In this document: one piece after another, positions 1-8,964 of the stretch | Layout of the letters: every line of letters begins with the position of its first letter | Numbering within the stretch: the first letter of the stretch is position 1 | NCBI RefSeq assembly: GCF_963677875.1 | Contig: NZ_OY782570.1 | Span: forward strand, 1-64,000 | From: Thiomicrorhabdus sp. | Lineage (GTDB): Bacteria; Pseudomonadota; Gammaproteobacteria; Thiomicrospirales; Thiomicrospiraceae | Length of the DNA: 64,000 nt | Direction: 5' to 3' | Program-made: the position numbers and the translations under genes | Notes under the pieces: generated by a model | Database searches by the model: none | Told to the model about the DNA's origin: nothing | Seen by the model: only the letters and a program-made list of their open reading frames with translations

Positions 1-1547
1 TGAATCATTTTTTCGCTCTGATTATCCAAAGCGGAAGTTGCTTCGTCGAAAATGAGGATCGGAGCGTTTTTCAAAAAGGCGCGCGCAATGGCGATGCGTT
101 GTCTCTGTCCCCCGGAAAGCAGACTGCCATTTTCACCGATGTGTGTATCCAGTCCTTCGGGCAATTGTTCGATGAATTCCCAGGCATGGGCGGCTTTGGC
201 GGCTGCAATGATCGCGTCTCTGGAGACGTCGGCCCGCCCGTAAGCGATGTTGGCGGCTACACTGTCAGCGAACAGGGTGACTTTTTGTCCAACCAGAGCA
301 ATCTGTTCGCGAAGGTGGTTTCGTTCCAGGGATTGCAGGTTTTCCCCATCCAGATAAATTGCGCCTTCGGTTGCGTCATAGAAGCGGGTGATTAAATTCA
401 CCAGAGTGGTTTTGCCGCTGCCGGACTGGCCGACGAGTGCAGTGGTTTTTCCCGCGGGGATGGTCAGGTTAAAGTTGCGCAAGGCCGCCTGAGAGCTGTT
501 CTCGTAGCGGAATTCGACATTCTCGAAGCGAATTTCGCCTTTTAAATGTTCGATTTTATTAGAGCCTTGATCCGGCTCATTGGGCTGGTCGAGCAATTCA
601 AAGATGCTTTCTGAAGCCGCCATGCCTTTTTGCACAGTTTCGTTGATGCTGGTCAAACGGCGAATCGGTTCGAAGATCAAGGCCATTGCGGTGATGTAGG
701 CGAGCAGTTCACCAGGGGTGAAGAGATCCTGAGCCGACATTTGCATGGCAATGTAAACCACACCGGCCAGAGCGATGGCTGCCAGAACCTGTACCAGCGG
801 CACGTTCAGCGCCGAGACTTTGGTAACGTGCATGGTGTTGTTCAGCAGTTCGTTTCCGGTTTCTTGAAAGCGTTTTTGTTCGTAGGCTTCCGCGGCGTAA
901 ATTTTAATGTCTTGATAGGCGTTCAAGCTCTCTTCCAGGTGATGGGTCATTTGTCCCATATTGTTTTGCATCGCTTTGGAGGAGTGGCGCATGAGTTTGC
1001 TGGCTTTATCGATGATCCAGGCGACAATCGGTCCGACGATCAGCATGAGCAGGGTCAGCTGCCAGGAGGTGTACAACAGATAGGCAATTAAGGCGAGAAT
1101 GGTCAGACTGTCGCGGATCAGTGTCACCCAGGCCGTGGAGAGTGCGTTGCTTGCCTGGGGGACGTCATAGGTGATTTTTGACATCAGGGCACCGGTTCCG
1201 TAGGTTTGAAACACCGCAAACGGAAGGGATTGCATTTTGGCATACATGTCGGTACGGATGGCCAGAATGGCTCTTTGCGCGATCCACTGGCTAAAGACTT
1301 TGCTGAAATATTCTGCAAAGCCTTTGACGACGAAAACGCCGGCCAGCAGGAGTGGCATCATAATAAAGGAATCGGGGTTTTTGGCAATCAGGCTTTCGTC
1401 AACCAGGTCTTTCATTACCATGGCTGTGGCTGGTTCCATCGCTGCGATCACGACCAGCGAGAACAGCGTGACGGTGATCATGGCTTTGTATGGAAGGATG
1501 TATTTCAGAAGGCGTCGGTACAGGCTGAGTGTCGTTCGGTCGAGCAT
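1..1547 (-). CDS. msbA: Lipid A export ATP-binding/permease MsbA (3' end cut by window)
   Basis: Homodimeric inner-membrane ABC exporter that flips core-lipid A to the periplasmic face. The translation from 1547 begins [16 protein letters not shown], followed by a hydrophobic six-helix-type domain over roughly the first 330 codons. The nucleotide-binding half shows Walker [11 protein letters not shown], the ABC signature LSGGQRQR and Walker [13 protein letters not shown]. About 515 codons are present, so roughly 65-70 residues are missing beyond base 1 for a usual length near 580. Its ATG shares one base with the stop of the upstream phosphatase-like gene (TAATG), so the two are probably cotranslated. 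The neighbouring LPS core genes fit the assignment. Confidence 0.95.
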   Translation of the reverse strand, partial: MLDRTTLSLYRRLLKYILPYKAMITVTLFSLVVIAAMEPATAMVMKDLVDESLIAKNPDSFIMMPLLLAGVFVVKGFAEYFSKVFSQWIAQRAILAIRTDMYAKMQSLPFAVFQTYGTGALMSKITYDVPQASNALSTAWVTLIRDSLTILALIAYLLYTSWQLTLLMLIVGPIVAWIIDKASKLMRHSSKAMQNNMGQMTHHLEESLNAYQDIKIYAAEAYEQKRFQETGNELLNNTMHVTKVSALNVPLVQVLAAIALAGVVYIAMQMSAQDLFTPGELLAYITAMALIFEPIRRLTSINETVQKGMAASESIFELLDQPNEPDQGSNKIEHLKGEIRFENVEFRYENSSQAALRNFNLTIPAGKTTALVGQSGSGKTTLVNLITRFYDATEGAIYLDGENLQSLERNHLREQIALVGQKVTLFADSVAANIAYGRADVSRDAIIAAAKAAHAWEFIEQLPEGLDTHIGENGSLLSGGQRQRIAIARAFLKNAPILIFDEATSALDNQSEKMI

Positions 1548-2209
1548 TATTCTCTTCTCAGGATTCGGTTGACGACAATGTTTGCCCAACCATCGCTCTT
1601 AAAGCGACGATCCAGCTCTTCACGGTCATAGTGATTCTGGACCCAATCCAGAAAATCGGTTTCCGGATGCAGTTTGGCGAAACGGAGGTATTCATCGAAA
1701 AAGAAATCCAGCTTACCGGTTTCGGCCCAGCGGAAGTGACCGTATTTCATGCTTAATTGCTTTAAGGCCTCTTCAATCGGTTCCTTGGCGATGAACAGTT
1801 TGTAGAAAACACTCATCAGGCCGGCGCGGTCGGCACCGGATTTGCAATGAATCAGAATTGGGTATTCAGCGTTTTCCAACAGTTCTTTGGCTTTCAGTAC
1901 CTGCTCGACTTTTGGCAGAGATCGCGAAGACATATTGTGATTGACGAGTTCGATGCCAAGTTGGTCGCATGCCTCTTTCTCCAGACGGTAAGGTCCGGAT
2001 TTGTTAGCGGCGCGCAGGCTGATAATGGTCTTCAGACCGTGCTTCCGCTGCATTTTACGAATAAAGGCAGGAGAGGGATGGTTGCTACGGTAAGCGTTTG
2101 GCGACAGTTTGAAGAAATTTCGATAGATCACTCTCAGCAGTTCGTGGTCGACGAACCAGGCTTCAAGGTGCGCTTTGACTCTGTCCCATACAGAGTGAAA
2201 ATGTGACAT
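1547..2209 (-). CDS. Dual-specificity/tyrosine phosphatase-like protein
   Basis: A 220-residue protein with the cysteine-phosphatase signature CX5R as [10 protein letters not shown] in its middle. It has the [13 protein letters not shown] and [13 protein letters not shown] style flanks seen in the small bacterial tyrosine/dual-specificity phosphatase family found near LPS genes. No signal peptide or membrane segment is apparent, so it is probably cytosolic. It lies upstream of msbA with a one-base overlap. The family suggests hydrolysis of phosphotyrosine or another phosphoester. The substrate is unknown, and a role in envelope or LPS regulation is inferred only from position. Confidence 0.75.
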   Translation of the reverse strand: MSHFHSVWDRVKAHLEAWFVDHELLRVIYRNFFKLSPNAYRSNHPSPAFIRKMQRKHGLKTIISLRAANKSGPYRLEKEACDQLGIELVNHNMSSRSLPKVEQVLKAKELLENAEYPILIHCKSGADRAGLMSVFYKLFIAKEPIEEALKQLSMKYGHFRWAETGKLDFFFDEYLRFAKLHPETDFLDWVQNHYDREELDRRFKSDGWANIVVNRILRRE

Positions 2210-2226
2210 GACGACTTCGTCCGTGA

Positions 2227-2254
2227 TTGTTCAAATAAGGGGGTATTTTACAAT
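2227..2254 (+). promoter_or_regulatory. Possible promoter for the hldD operon
   Basis: TTGTTC at 2227-2232 and TACAAT at 2249-2254 are spaced 16 bases apart, about 150 bases upstream of the preferred hldD start. Both boxes are imperfect, so this is only a candidate. The leader between it and hldD holds a GC-rich block (2306-2350). Confidence 0.35.
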
Positions 2255-2406
2255 TTTATCGGTGATGAAATGATAGAATTGCTTGTGAATTCCTCAAAGG
2301 GTATCCGCTCGGCGCCGACGATGGCGCGGCAACGACCTCGGCGGGACGACAGACTGATGGATTGTTGTCTTCCGGTGAAATTAAAACAAAGTATACGGAT
2401 AAACAG

Positions 2407-3372
2407 ATGATTGTAGTTACAGGCGGAGCCGGGTTTATCGGCTCTAATATCGTCAAGGCGCTAAATGAAATGGGACGAACCGATATTCTGGTCGTCGACA
2501 ACCTCAAGAACGGTAAAAAATTCATCAATTTGGCGGATTGTGATTTTGCTGATTTTCTGGATAAGGAAGATTTTCGTCAGCGGATTTTTGCCGAGCAGGG
2601 ACTGCCTGAAATCGAGGCGATTTTTCACGAGGGAGCCTGTTCGGCAACCACCGAGTGGAACGGTCAGTTTTTGATGGATAATAATTACGAGTATTCCAAA
2701 GACCTGCTGCATTATTGCCTGGATTATAAAATTCCGTTTTTTTATGCTTCGTCCGCTTCTGTTTATGGTGACGGGCCGGTTTTTATCGAAGAGCGTCAAT
2801 ATGAAAAACCATTAAATGCCTACGGTTTTTCAAAGTTCCAGTTCGATCAGTATGTTCGTCGGATTCTGCCGACAGCGCAAAGCCAGATTGTCGGGTTCCG
2901 TTATTTCAATGTGTATGGTCCGCGTGAACAGCACAAGGGCGACATGGCCAGTGTGGCTTTCAAATTGCATAACCAGGTTCTGGCAGGCGAAAAGCTCAAG
3001 CTGTTCGGGCCTTATGATGGTTATGATGCCGGCATGCAGACCCGCGATTTTGTTTATGTCGAAGATGTGGTGAGCGTTAATCTGTGGTTTATGCAGAATC
3101 CGGATAAATCCGGTATTTTTAATCTTGGGCCGGCCCAGGCGGAACCTTTCAAAAATATTGCCGAAGCGGTGATCGGCTTTCACGGTAAGGGTGAGATCGA
3201 GTACATTCCGTTCCCTGAACACTTAAAGGGAGCCTACCAGAGTTTTACTCAGGCTGATAATACCCTGTTGCGGCAGGCCGGGTACGATGCTCCTTTCAAT
3301 ACGGTCGCACAGGGCGTTCAGAAATATCTAAGCTGGTTAAGTGAGAATTCGAAGACGCTGGACTTTAAATAA
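2407..3372 (+). CDS. hldD: ADP-L-glycero-D-manno-heptose 6-epimerase
   Basis: Last step of ADP-heptose synthesis for the LPS inner core: it converts ADP-D-glycero- to ADP-L-glycero-D-manno-heptose using bound NADP. The start at 2407 gives [17 protein letters not shown], the canonical first residues of HldD with the Rossmann GGxGFIG motif. The reading frame is open upstream to an ATG at 2362, but those extra 15 residues have no place in the family. The product is 321 residues, close to the usual 310. The extended-SDR YxxxK motif is present as YGFSK. The stop abuts the waaC ATG directly, so this is the first gene of a long rightward envelope operon. Confidence 0.95.
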   Translation: MIVVTGGAGFIGSNIVKALNEMGRTDILVVDNLKNGKKFINLADCDFADFLDKEDFRQRIFAEQGLPEIEAIFHEGACSATTEWNGQFLMDNNYEYSKDLLHYCLDYKIPFFYASSASVYGDGPVFIEERQYEKPLNAYGFSKFQFDQYVRRILPTAQSQIVGFRYFNVYGPREQHKGDMASVAFKLHNQVLAGEKLKLFGPYDGYDAGMQTRDFVYVEDVVSVNLWFMQNPDKSGIFNLGPAQAEPFKNIAEAVIGFHGKGEIEYIPFPEHLKGAYQSFTQADNTLLRQAGYDAPFNTVAQGVQKYLSWLSENSKTLDFK

Positions 3373-4392
3373 ATGCGTGTCCTGCTGATTAAAATGTCTT
3401 CCATGGGAGATGTTTTTCACACCTTTCCGGCTTTGTCCGATGCCATGCAGGCAATTCCCGGAATAACCTTTGACTGGGTGGTGGAAAAAGCTTTTGCGGA
3501 AATTCCCAAATGGCATCCCGCTGTCGATAAAGTGTATCCGATTGAATTACGCCGCTGGCGGAAAAACTTGTTTCGGAACGAGACCCGGCAGCAGATTAAC
3601 GCCTTTTTTCAAGACCTCAATCAAACGTCCTATGATCTGATTCTGGACGCCCAGGGGCTTTATAAAAGCGTTTGGGTCGGGCGCAGAATACAGGGGCCGG
3701 TAAGCGGTTTTGACTTAAAGAGTGCCCGCGAACCGCTTGCCAGCCTGTTTTATCGGTACAAATATCCTGTGGCCAAATCCCAGCATGCCATTTTGCGCCT
3801 GCGTCAGCTGTTTGCACAGGCGCTTAAATATGAGTTTTTGAGCAATACTCCGATTTGTTACGGTTTGCAGACGGAATCGTGGTGCCGACCTTCGGTTGTA
3901 CCCTGGCAGAATGAGGCCTATCTGGTGTGCCTGCATGGCACGACTTGGGAAACAAAATACTGGCCGGAGGAAAACTGGAACCGTCTGTTGGAGAAAGCTG
4001 CGCATTTGGGGCTGAAAGTGATTTTGCCGTGGGGAAATAATGAAGAGCGTCTGAGATCGCTGCGTTTGCAAGACGAACTTAAGAGCGATTCGATTTGGGT
4101 TCCGGAGAAAATGTTGACGTTGAACGAAATGGCGGCGGTGCTGAAAAATGCCAAAGCCGTGGTTTCAGTAGATACTGGACTCTCACATGTGGCCGCGGCT
4201 TTGGACGTTCCGTTGCTTGTCCTGTATCGGGTAACCGATCCGCAGCTCGTCGGAGCAGATGGGGCAAAAGTCACGCGTCTGGTTTCCCCGTTGGCAAGTC
4301 AGTATCTAAAAAAGTTTTCCGGCGATCAGGAACGCCTTTCTTTACAGAATATTGGTGTTCAGGAAGTAGAGGAATGGCTCCAACATGTTTGA
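3373..4392 (+). CDS. waaC: LPS heptosyltransferase I
   Basis: Glycosyltransferase family 9 enzyme adding the first L-glycero-D-manno-heptose to Kdo2-lipid A at the inner leaflet. It is 339 residues and starts MRVLLIKMSSMGDVFHTFPA, the typical WaaC N terminus. An IPGITFDWVVEKAF block follows, with HGTTWETKYWPEENW near the middle and VSVDTGLSHVAAAL as the ADP-heptose-binding end of the GT-B fold. It begins immediately after the hldD stop codon and overlaps the next gene by 8 bases, so translational coupling is likely. Confidence 0.93.
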   Translation: MRVLLIKMSSMGDVFHTFPALSDAMQAIPGITFDWVVEKAFAEIPKWHPAVDKVYPIELRRWRKNLFRNETRQQINAFFQDLNQTSYDLILDAQGLYKSVWVGRRIQGPVSGFDLKSAREPLASLFYRYKYPVAKSQHAILRLRQLFAQALKYEFLSNTPICYGLQTESWCRPSVVPWQNEAYLVCLHGTTWETKYWPEENWNRLLEKAAHLGLKVILPWGNNEERLRSLRLQDELKSDSIWVPEKMLTLNEMAAVLKNAKAVVSVDTGLSHVAAALDVPLLVLYRVTDPQLVGADGAKVTRLVSPLASQYLKKFSGDQERLSLQNIGVQEVEEWLQHV

Positions 4393-5485
4393 TTATTATC
4401 TGATTTCAACGCCTTTGCATATGTTTGTTGCTTCCGCTTTGGCACTGCATCGCGGCAACCGCTGCATCGCAATATTTATCGATCAATACGAAGGTCAATC
4501 CGATTGTTTTGTCGACAGTCTGCGCGACCGATCTTCCGGTTCGCCTTTTGAGCATGTTTTTGTCTTTGGCGGGCGAAACGTATCCTTATTGCAGAAAAAG
4601 TCTTTTCGAAAGGAGCTGTTTAAAGAGCTGGGCGAGATAGTGAGTGTCTATGCGCCCGGGAGCATTTTCTGTGGTAACGACCGACGTATTGAATTCCAGT
4701 TTTTGATGCACTTTTCCCAGCGCGGTTATCCTCAAGTCGAGGGCGTGTATCTGGACGAAGGCTTGTTTAGTTATGTTGGCAGAGAAGCTTCCAATAGTTA
4801 TTCCGATCGTTTCGTCGACACGTTTTTCAAGAAACTGGCTTACGGAAACTGGTGGAGTCATCCGCCAACAGTCGGAGCCGGGAAATGGATCAGTACCGCT
4901 TATTTGGCTTATCCCGAGCTGGCACACCCGCTGATTCAGCTCAAAAAGATGAAGAAAATCGAACCCGAATGGTTTTACGATTCCAGCTTCGTTAAATTGA
5001 CTCAGAGCTGGCTGGCCTGCTTTGACGTTGAGCGGAAAGTGATCGAAAACAGCCGGGTTGTGCTGACTCTGCCGCAGGATCGCAACATGCGCCTGGTTCC
5101 CGGTTATGTCGACAGAGTCTATGATCTGGTCGATAGTCTGTCGTCTGCCGGTTACGGTATTTCTGTCAAATACCATCCAAGTGAACAGCAGCGGGATCCT
5201 TTACAGGTTTCCTCACGATCTTCGGTGAGCATTTTGCCGGCTAAAATTCCGTTTGAAGTCTTGTTGCCTTTCATGCCGAGAGAGAATGCTTTTGTGATCG
5301 GCGATATGAGTTCGACTTTGATTATGACCCGACTTTTCCGTCCGGATGTCGGTGTTTTGGCCATTCAGCCCGATCAGGAAAATAAGCACTTTAAGCAGTT
5401 TGATCTTCTGTATCGGAAAATGGATATTCCTGTTTTGCCAATGAAGCGGATCATTGACTCGGTTATGGATGGCGTTGAAGAATGA
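4385..5485 (+). CDS. Putative sialyltransferase-like GT-B glycosyltransferase
   Basis: A 366-residue protein not recognised as any standard LPS core enzyme. It carries, in order, three short motifs shared by bacterial sialyltransferase families (GT38, GT52, GT80 and related): DEG at 124-126 within VYLDEGLFSY, HP at 264-265 within VKYHPSE, and SS/T at 309-311 within GDMSST. The N terminus YYLISTPLHMFVASALA resembles the opening strand-helix of GT52-like lipooligosaccharide sialyltransferases. No signal peptide is seen. It sits between two heptosyltransferase-family genes with overlaps of 8 and 4 bases, so it probably acts on the LPS core. No sialic acid synthesis or CMP-sialate synthetase gene is in the window, and the donor could be a different CMP-sugar or another nucleotide sugar. 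Confidence 0.6.
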   Translation: MFDYYLISTPLHMFVASALALHRGNRCIAIFIDQYEGQSDCFVDSLRDRSSGSPFEHVFVFGGRNVSLLQKKSFRKELFKELGEIVSVYAPGSIFCGNDRRIEFQFLMHFSQRGYPQVEGVYLDEGLFSYVGREASNSYSDRFVDTFFKKLAYGNWWSHPPTVGAGKWISTAYLAYPELAHPLIQLKKMKKIEPEWFYDSSFVKLTQSWLACFDVERKVIENSRVVLTLPQDRNMRLVPGYVDRVYDLVDSLSSAGYGISVKYHPSEQQRDPLQVSSRSSVSILPAKIPFEVLLPFMPRENAFVIGDMSSTLIMTRLFRPDVGVLAIQPDQENKHFKQFDLLYRKMDIPVLPMKRIIDSVMDGVEE

Positions 5486-6534
5486 AAGCGTCGGATTCGG
5501 CAAAAAGGGTTTTAGTGGTCAAAATGTCTTCGTTCGGAGACATTATTCATACTTTCCCTGCGCTTCAGGATGCAGCGGAACACTTTCCCGGTATTACATT
5601 CGACTGGGTGGTGGAAGCGCCTTTTCAACGGTTGCCGAAACTTTCCAAACATGTCGATCGTGTGATTGTCAGCGGTCGCAGGCAATGGCGTAAACATCGC
5701 CTGTCTGTGAAGACGATCCGCGAACAAAGAGCCTTCTATCGGGAGTTAAGGCAGGTTCGTTACGATGCGGTGATCGAAGTGCAATACACCCGTAAAGGCG
5801 CCAAGGTTGTCAAAAAAGCGCTGGGCAGAAAATATGGTCTGGATGCGAAGGCGGCCAATGATGCCGATATTGCCAAATCGTTCGATCAGGCGTTTTTTGT
5901 TTCCAAGAGTTTACCGGCGATAGAGCGCAGTCGGAAATTGTTTGCATTGGCACTGGGGTATTCCGAGTGCAAAAATCTGGACTTCGGTCTTGAAAACGTC
6001 GCCCGATCAAGCCATTTATTTCCACAGCCGTTTCTGGTTTTTATTATGAGTACGACCTGGGCAACCAAGCATGCTCCGCCGAAATTGTGGATCGAATTGC
6101 TGGCGAAGGCTCGGAAGGATGGGTATCGGGTGCTGATTCCGTGGCTTTCGCCATCGGAAAAGCAATTGGCTCAGGAGATGATTAAGCAAGCCGGTTGGGG
6201 CGAGGTGCTTCCCGAGCCGGTTGAGGCGGACGAATGGGCAAAAATTATGCAGGACAGTCGGGGAACCATCGGGGTGGATACCGGCTTGTTGCATCTCTCC
6301 GGTGCTTTAGATAAACCGACGGTTGGCATTTTCGGGCCGACCAATCCTTTTCTGACCGGTGTGCGCGGAAAATTCGCGGAAAATATTTATGAATCGGTAC
6401 CTTGCGGGCCCTGCATGGCGCGAACCTGTGGTCATTCCCTGGGACAAATCTGTTTTGACTGGATGAGTGCAGAGCGGGTTTGGACGGCTTTTAATTCTCA
6501 AATGGCGCTTTGTGTCGACAGTACGGGATTATGA
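5482..6534 (+). CDS. Family 9 glycosyltransferase (heptosyltransferase-like)
   Basis: A 350-residue GT9 protein. After a short extension it begins RVLVVKMSSFGDIIHTFPAL and continues with FPGITFDWVVEAPF, so it is closest in style to WaaC. The C-terminal donor site reads GVDTGLLHLSGALDKPTVGIFGPT. A Cys-rich tail (VPCGPCMARTCG) recalls the WaaF/WaaQ group. Its ATG overlaps the upstream stop (ATGA). It probably transfers heptose or a related sugar to the core, but which position cannot be read from the sequence. Confidence 0.8.
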   Translation: MKASDSAKRVLVVKMSSFGDIIHTFPALQDAAEHFPGITFDWVVEAPFQRLPKLSKHVDRVIVSGRRQWRKHRLSVKTIREQRAFYRELRQVRYDAVIEVQYTRKGAKVVKKALGRKYGLDAKAANDADIAKSFDQAFFVSKSLPAIERSRKLFALALGYSECKNLDFGLENVARSSHLFPQPFLVFIMSTTWATKHAPPKLWIELLAKARKDGYRVLIPWLSPSEKQLAQEMIKQAGWGEVLPEPVEADEWAKIMQDSRGTIGVDTGLLHLSGALDKPTVGIFGPTNPFLTGVRGKFAENIYESVPCGPCMARTCGHSLGQICFDWMSAERVWTAFNSQMALCVDSTGL

Positions 6535-7673
6535 AGAGCGTATTAATTGTAAAGCTGACATCGTTGGGGGATATCATTCACAGCTTTCTGGCGGTGAAGG
6601 AGTTCAAGCGACAGTTTCCCGATTGCCGAATAGACTGGCTGGTTGAAGATGTGTATCACGATTTGCCGTTATGGTTGGATGAGGTTGATCGCGTTTATTG
6701 TCTGAATCGAAAAAAGCTCAAGCATTTTGATAAGGTCGGCTTGTCGAAACTGTATCGTATCCGGCAAAGAAATGAGCTTAAACGCAACGGTTATGATGCG
6801 ATTATCGACCTCTATTTTTCCAGAGAGGTCAACCGTTATTTACATGGCGTGGCTCCGATTGTTGGTCTGGATGCCATCGATTTGGGACTGATTAAAAAAG
6901 AACCTCTGCAAAAGCGTTATTACCGCCAGTTGTTGTCGCCTCAGGATGTGATCGCGAATTTATGCCATGAAAAATTGGAATATGTTTGGTTTTACCGGGT
7001 ATTGATGGCGCAATTTGGGGATTATTCTCTTTCCAGGGAGTTGGATACAACCTTGTATCAGGTGTCGTCAAAGAGAGTTCCGATTGTAAAAACGTCCTAT
7101 GAGGACTATCTGGTTTTTATTCATTCCACCAGCGGGGATTCAAAACGCTGGCCGGTTGAGTACTGGCGAAAGTTGGTGGAAAAAGCCAAGGAGGCGGGCT
7201 TGAAAGTGCTGCTTCCCTGGGGAAATGACGAAGAGAAGCAACGTGCGGATAAGATTGCGCTTGGTTTCAATAATTGCCAAGTGCTGCCGAGATATCCGAT
7301 TTCGACGCTGTTTGCTTTGTTGAGAGATTCCAAAGGTCTGATCGGCGGAGATACAGGATTCACGCATATGGCTTCCTTTTTTGACATACCGGTTGTCCGG
7401 ATCTGGGGAGCAACCTTTGTCGGAGCTGCGGTTCCCGGCCCGTCCGCTGTGGATATCATTTCCGATTATCCTTGTTCGCCGTGCATGAATTTGAAAAGCT
7501 GCAAGGTGATTGAGCAGGGGTTATATGCCGACTCGCCGCCATGTTATGATGAAATCACTCCGGAGACCGTCTGGAAAAGTTTTCGAAAAATTGCTGCGGG
7601 TGGCGCGGCGGAAAAGTCTGAAGTGTATGGCGGGCGTCTTCAAGCTCCGCATCCTCAAAATTTGAAGCAGTAA
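6531..7673 (+). CDS. Family 9 glycosyltransferase (heptosyltransferase-like)
   Basis: A 380-residue GT9 protein starting MKSVLIVKLTSLGDIIHS at 6531, where the ATG overlaps the previous TGA. An in-frame ATG at 6510 is open, but the family-conserved N terminus begins at 6531. The middle has FIHSTSGDSKRWPVEYWRKL, and the donor-binding end has GGDTGFTHMASFFDIPVVRIWG. A cysteine-rich stretch (YPCSPCMNLKSCK) follows. It is the third GT9 enzyme in this operon, so the core probably carries several heptose-like residues. The exact acceptor is unknown. Confidence 0.8.
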   Translation: MKSVLIVKLTSLGDIIHSFLAVKEFKRQFPDCRIDWLVEDVYHDLPLWLDEVDRVYCLNRKKLKHFDKVGLSKLYRIRQRNELKRNGYDAIIDLYFSREVNRYLHGVAPIVGLDAIDLGLIKKEPLQKRYYRQLLSPQDVIANLCHEKLEYVWFYRVLMAQFGDYSLSRELDTTLYQVSSKRVPIVKTSYEDYLVFIHSTSGDSKRWPVEYWRKLVEKAKEAGLKVLLPWGNDEEKQRADKIALGFNNCQVLPRYPISTLFALLRDSKGLIGGDTGFTHMASFFDIPVVRIWGATFVGAAVPGPSAVDIISDYPCSPCMNLKSCKVIEQGLYADSPPCYDEITPETVWKSFRKIAAGGAAEKSEVYGGRLQAPHPQNLKQ

Positions 7674-7684
7674 AGTATGTACGT

Positions 7685-8560
7685 ATGGGCGATTTTTATA
7701 AATTAATCCGACCTTATCAATACACTAAGAATCTGTTCGTTTTTTTACCGGCGTTTTTTGCTTTTCAAATATTAGAGCCGAGGGTGCTGGCGGAAGCTTT
7801 TATCGCGTTTTTAGCGTTTTCCGCGATTGCAAGTGCGGTTTATATTATCAATGATTGGTTTGATCGTTTCGAAGACGCAAAGCATCCCGATAAATCGAAC
7901 AGGCCTATTGCCACCGGCCGGGTTTCCGGCCGCATGGCGATATTTTACGTTCTGGTTTTACTTGCCGCAGGCATTCTGTTGTCGGTTTCGCTGACGGTAG
8001 AGGTGACTGCGCTGTTGCTGTTCTATTTTGTGTTGAATATTGCCTATTCGATCTGGTTGAAGCATGTGGCCATTGTGGATATTTCGATTATCTCTCTGGG
8101 ATTTGTGCTGCGCCTTTTTGTCGGAGCCCAGGCGACTTCGATTGAGTTGTCACACTGGATTATCGTAATGACGTTTTTGCTCGCGCTGTTTCTGGCTCTG
8201 GCGAAACGACGCGACGATGTACTCATTTATCTGAATACCGATCAGAAAATGCGTAAGGTGATCGACGGTTACAACCTGAAGTTTCTCGACTCGAGCATGG
8301 TTATGACAGCCTCAATTACCGTTTTGGCTTACATTTTATGGTCGATTTCTCCCGAAGTGGTTTCCCGTCTGGGAAGCGGCAATTTATATTTGACTTCGGT
8401 TTTTGTCGTTCTGGGTGTTTTGCGCTATCTGCAGATTACTCTGGTCGATGAGGTCAGTGGCAATCCCTCCAAAATTCTGTTGCGAGACCGCTTTATCCAA
8501 TGGACGCTGCTTGGCTGGCTCCTGTGTTTTGTCTTGATTCTGTATGCGAGAACCTTGTGA
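7685..8560 (+). CDS. UbiA-family decaprenyl-phosphate phosphoribosyltransferase-like protein
   Basis: A polytopic 291-residue membrane protein of the UbiA prenyltransferase superfamily. The Mg-pyrophosphate motif reads NDWFDRFEDAKHPDKSNRPIA (residues about 57-77). This NDxxDxxxDxxHPxKxxRP form is the one in 5-phospho-alpha-D-ribose-1-diphosphate:decaprenyl-phosphate phosphoribosyltransferase (Rv3806c in mycobacteria), rather than in UbiA/CyoE/MenA. The length matches Rv3806c at about 300. It would transfer phosphoribose from PRPP to a polyprenyl phosphate, the first step toward polyprenyl-phosphate-arabinose. DprE1 and DprE2 homologues downstream strongly support this reading. The lipid chain length is unknown. 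Confidence 0.82.
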   Translation: MGDFYKLIRPYQYTKNLFVFLPAFFAFQILEPRVLAEAFIAFLAFSAIASAVYIINDWFDRFEDAKHPDKSNRPIATGRVSGRMAIFYVLVLLAAGILLSVSLTVEVTALLLFYFVLNIAYSIWLKHVAIVDISIISLGFVLRLFVGAQATSIELSHWIIVMTFLLALFLALAKRRDDVLIYLNTDQKMRKVIDGYNLKFLDSSMVMTASITVLAYILWSISPEVVSRLGSGNLYLTSVFVVLGVLRYLQITLVDEVSGNPSKILLRDRFIQWTLLGWLLCFVLILYARTL

Positions 8561-8964
8561 AAGTGGTTTCTTTAGCTTCGAAATATACCTTGTTTGCCTT
8601 GATTGCCACAGCGGTGAATCTGCTGGTTCAATGGCCGTTTTTTATCTGGTCGGATTCCTGGCTGACTCTTTATATCGCGTTGTTTTTCGGAACTCTGGCC
8701 GGACTGGTCGCGAAATATATTCTAGACAAACGCTGGATTTTTTACCATCAGAGTGAGACGCATCGGGATAACCTGGCTAAGTTTGGCTTGTACAGTTTAA
8801 TGGGCGTTTTTACCACGCTTATTTTCTGGGGATTTGAAATGGGCTTCTATTATTGGGTGGAATATCCGAATGCGCAATACCTTGGAGGGGCTTTGGGATT
8901 AGCAATCGGCTATGTTGCCAAATATTTGCTGGATCGGCGTTTTGTGTTTAAGGCGGAAGGATGA
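8557..8964 (+). CDS. GtrA-family membrane protein
   Basis: A small protein with four predicted membrane segments and the GtrA hallmarks KYILDKRWIF and KYLLDRRFVF at the ends of its two repeats. The preferred start is the GTG at 8557, which overlaps the upstream TGA (GTGA) and gives 135 residues, the usual size. The frame is open further upstream, but that part lies inside the UbiA gene. GtrA proteins are associated with flipping or anchoring polyprenyl-linked sugars. In mycobacteria the GtrA protein Rv3789 sits next to dprE1, and the same order appears here. The role in moving the arabinose lipid across the membrane is inferred. Confidence 0.85.
   Translation: MKVVSLASKYTLFALIATAVNLLVQWPFFIWSDSWLTLYIALFFGTLAGLVAKYILDKRWIFYHQSETHRDNLAKFGLYSLMGVFTTLIFWGFEMGFYYWVEYPNAQYLGGALGLAIGYVAKYLLDRRFVFKAEG

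Noticed and set aside
2306..2350. Guanidine-II (mini-ykkC) riboswitch reading of the ACGA elements before hldD
   Set aside because: Only one of the three ACGA elements sits in a hairpin loop and it is closed by G-U; the downstream gene is not a guanidine-related gene.
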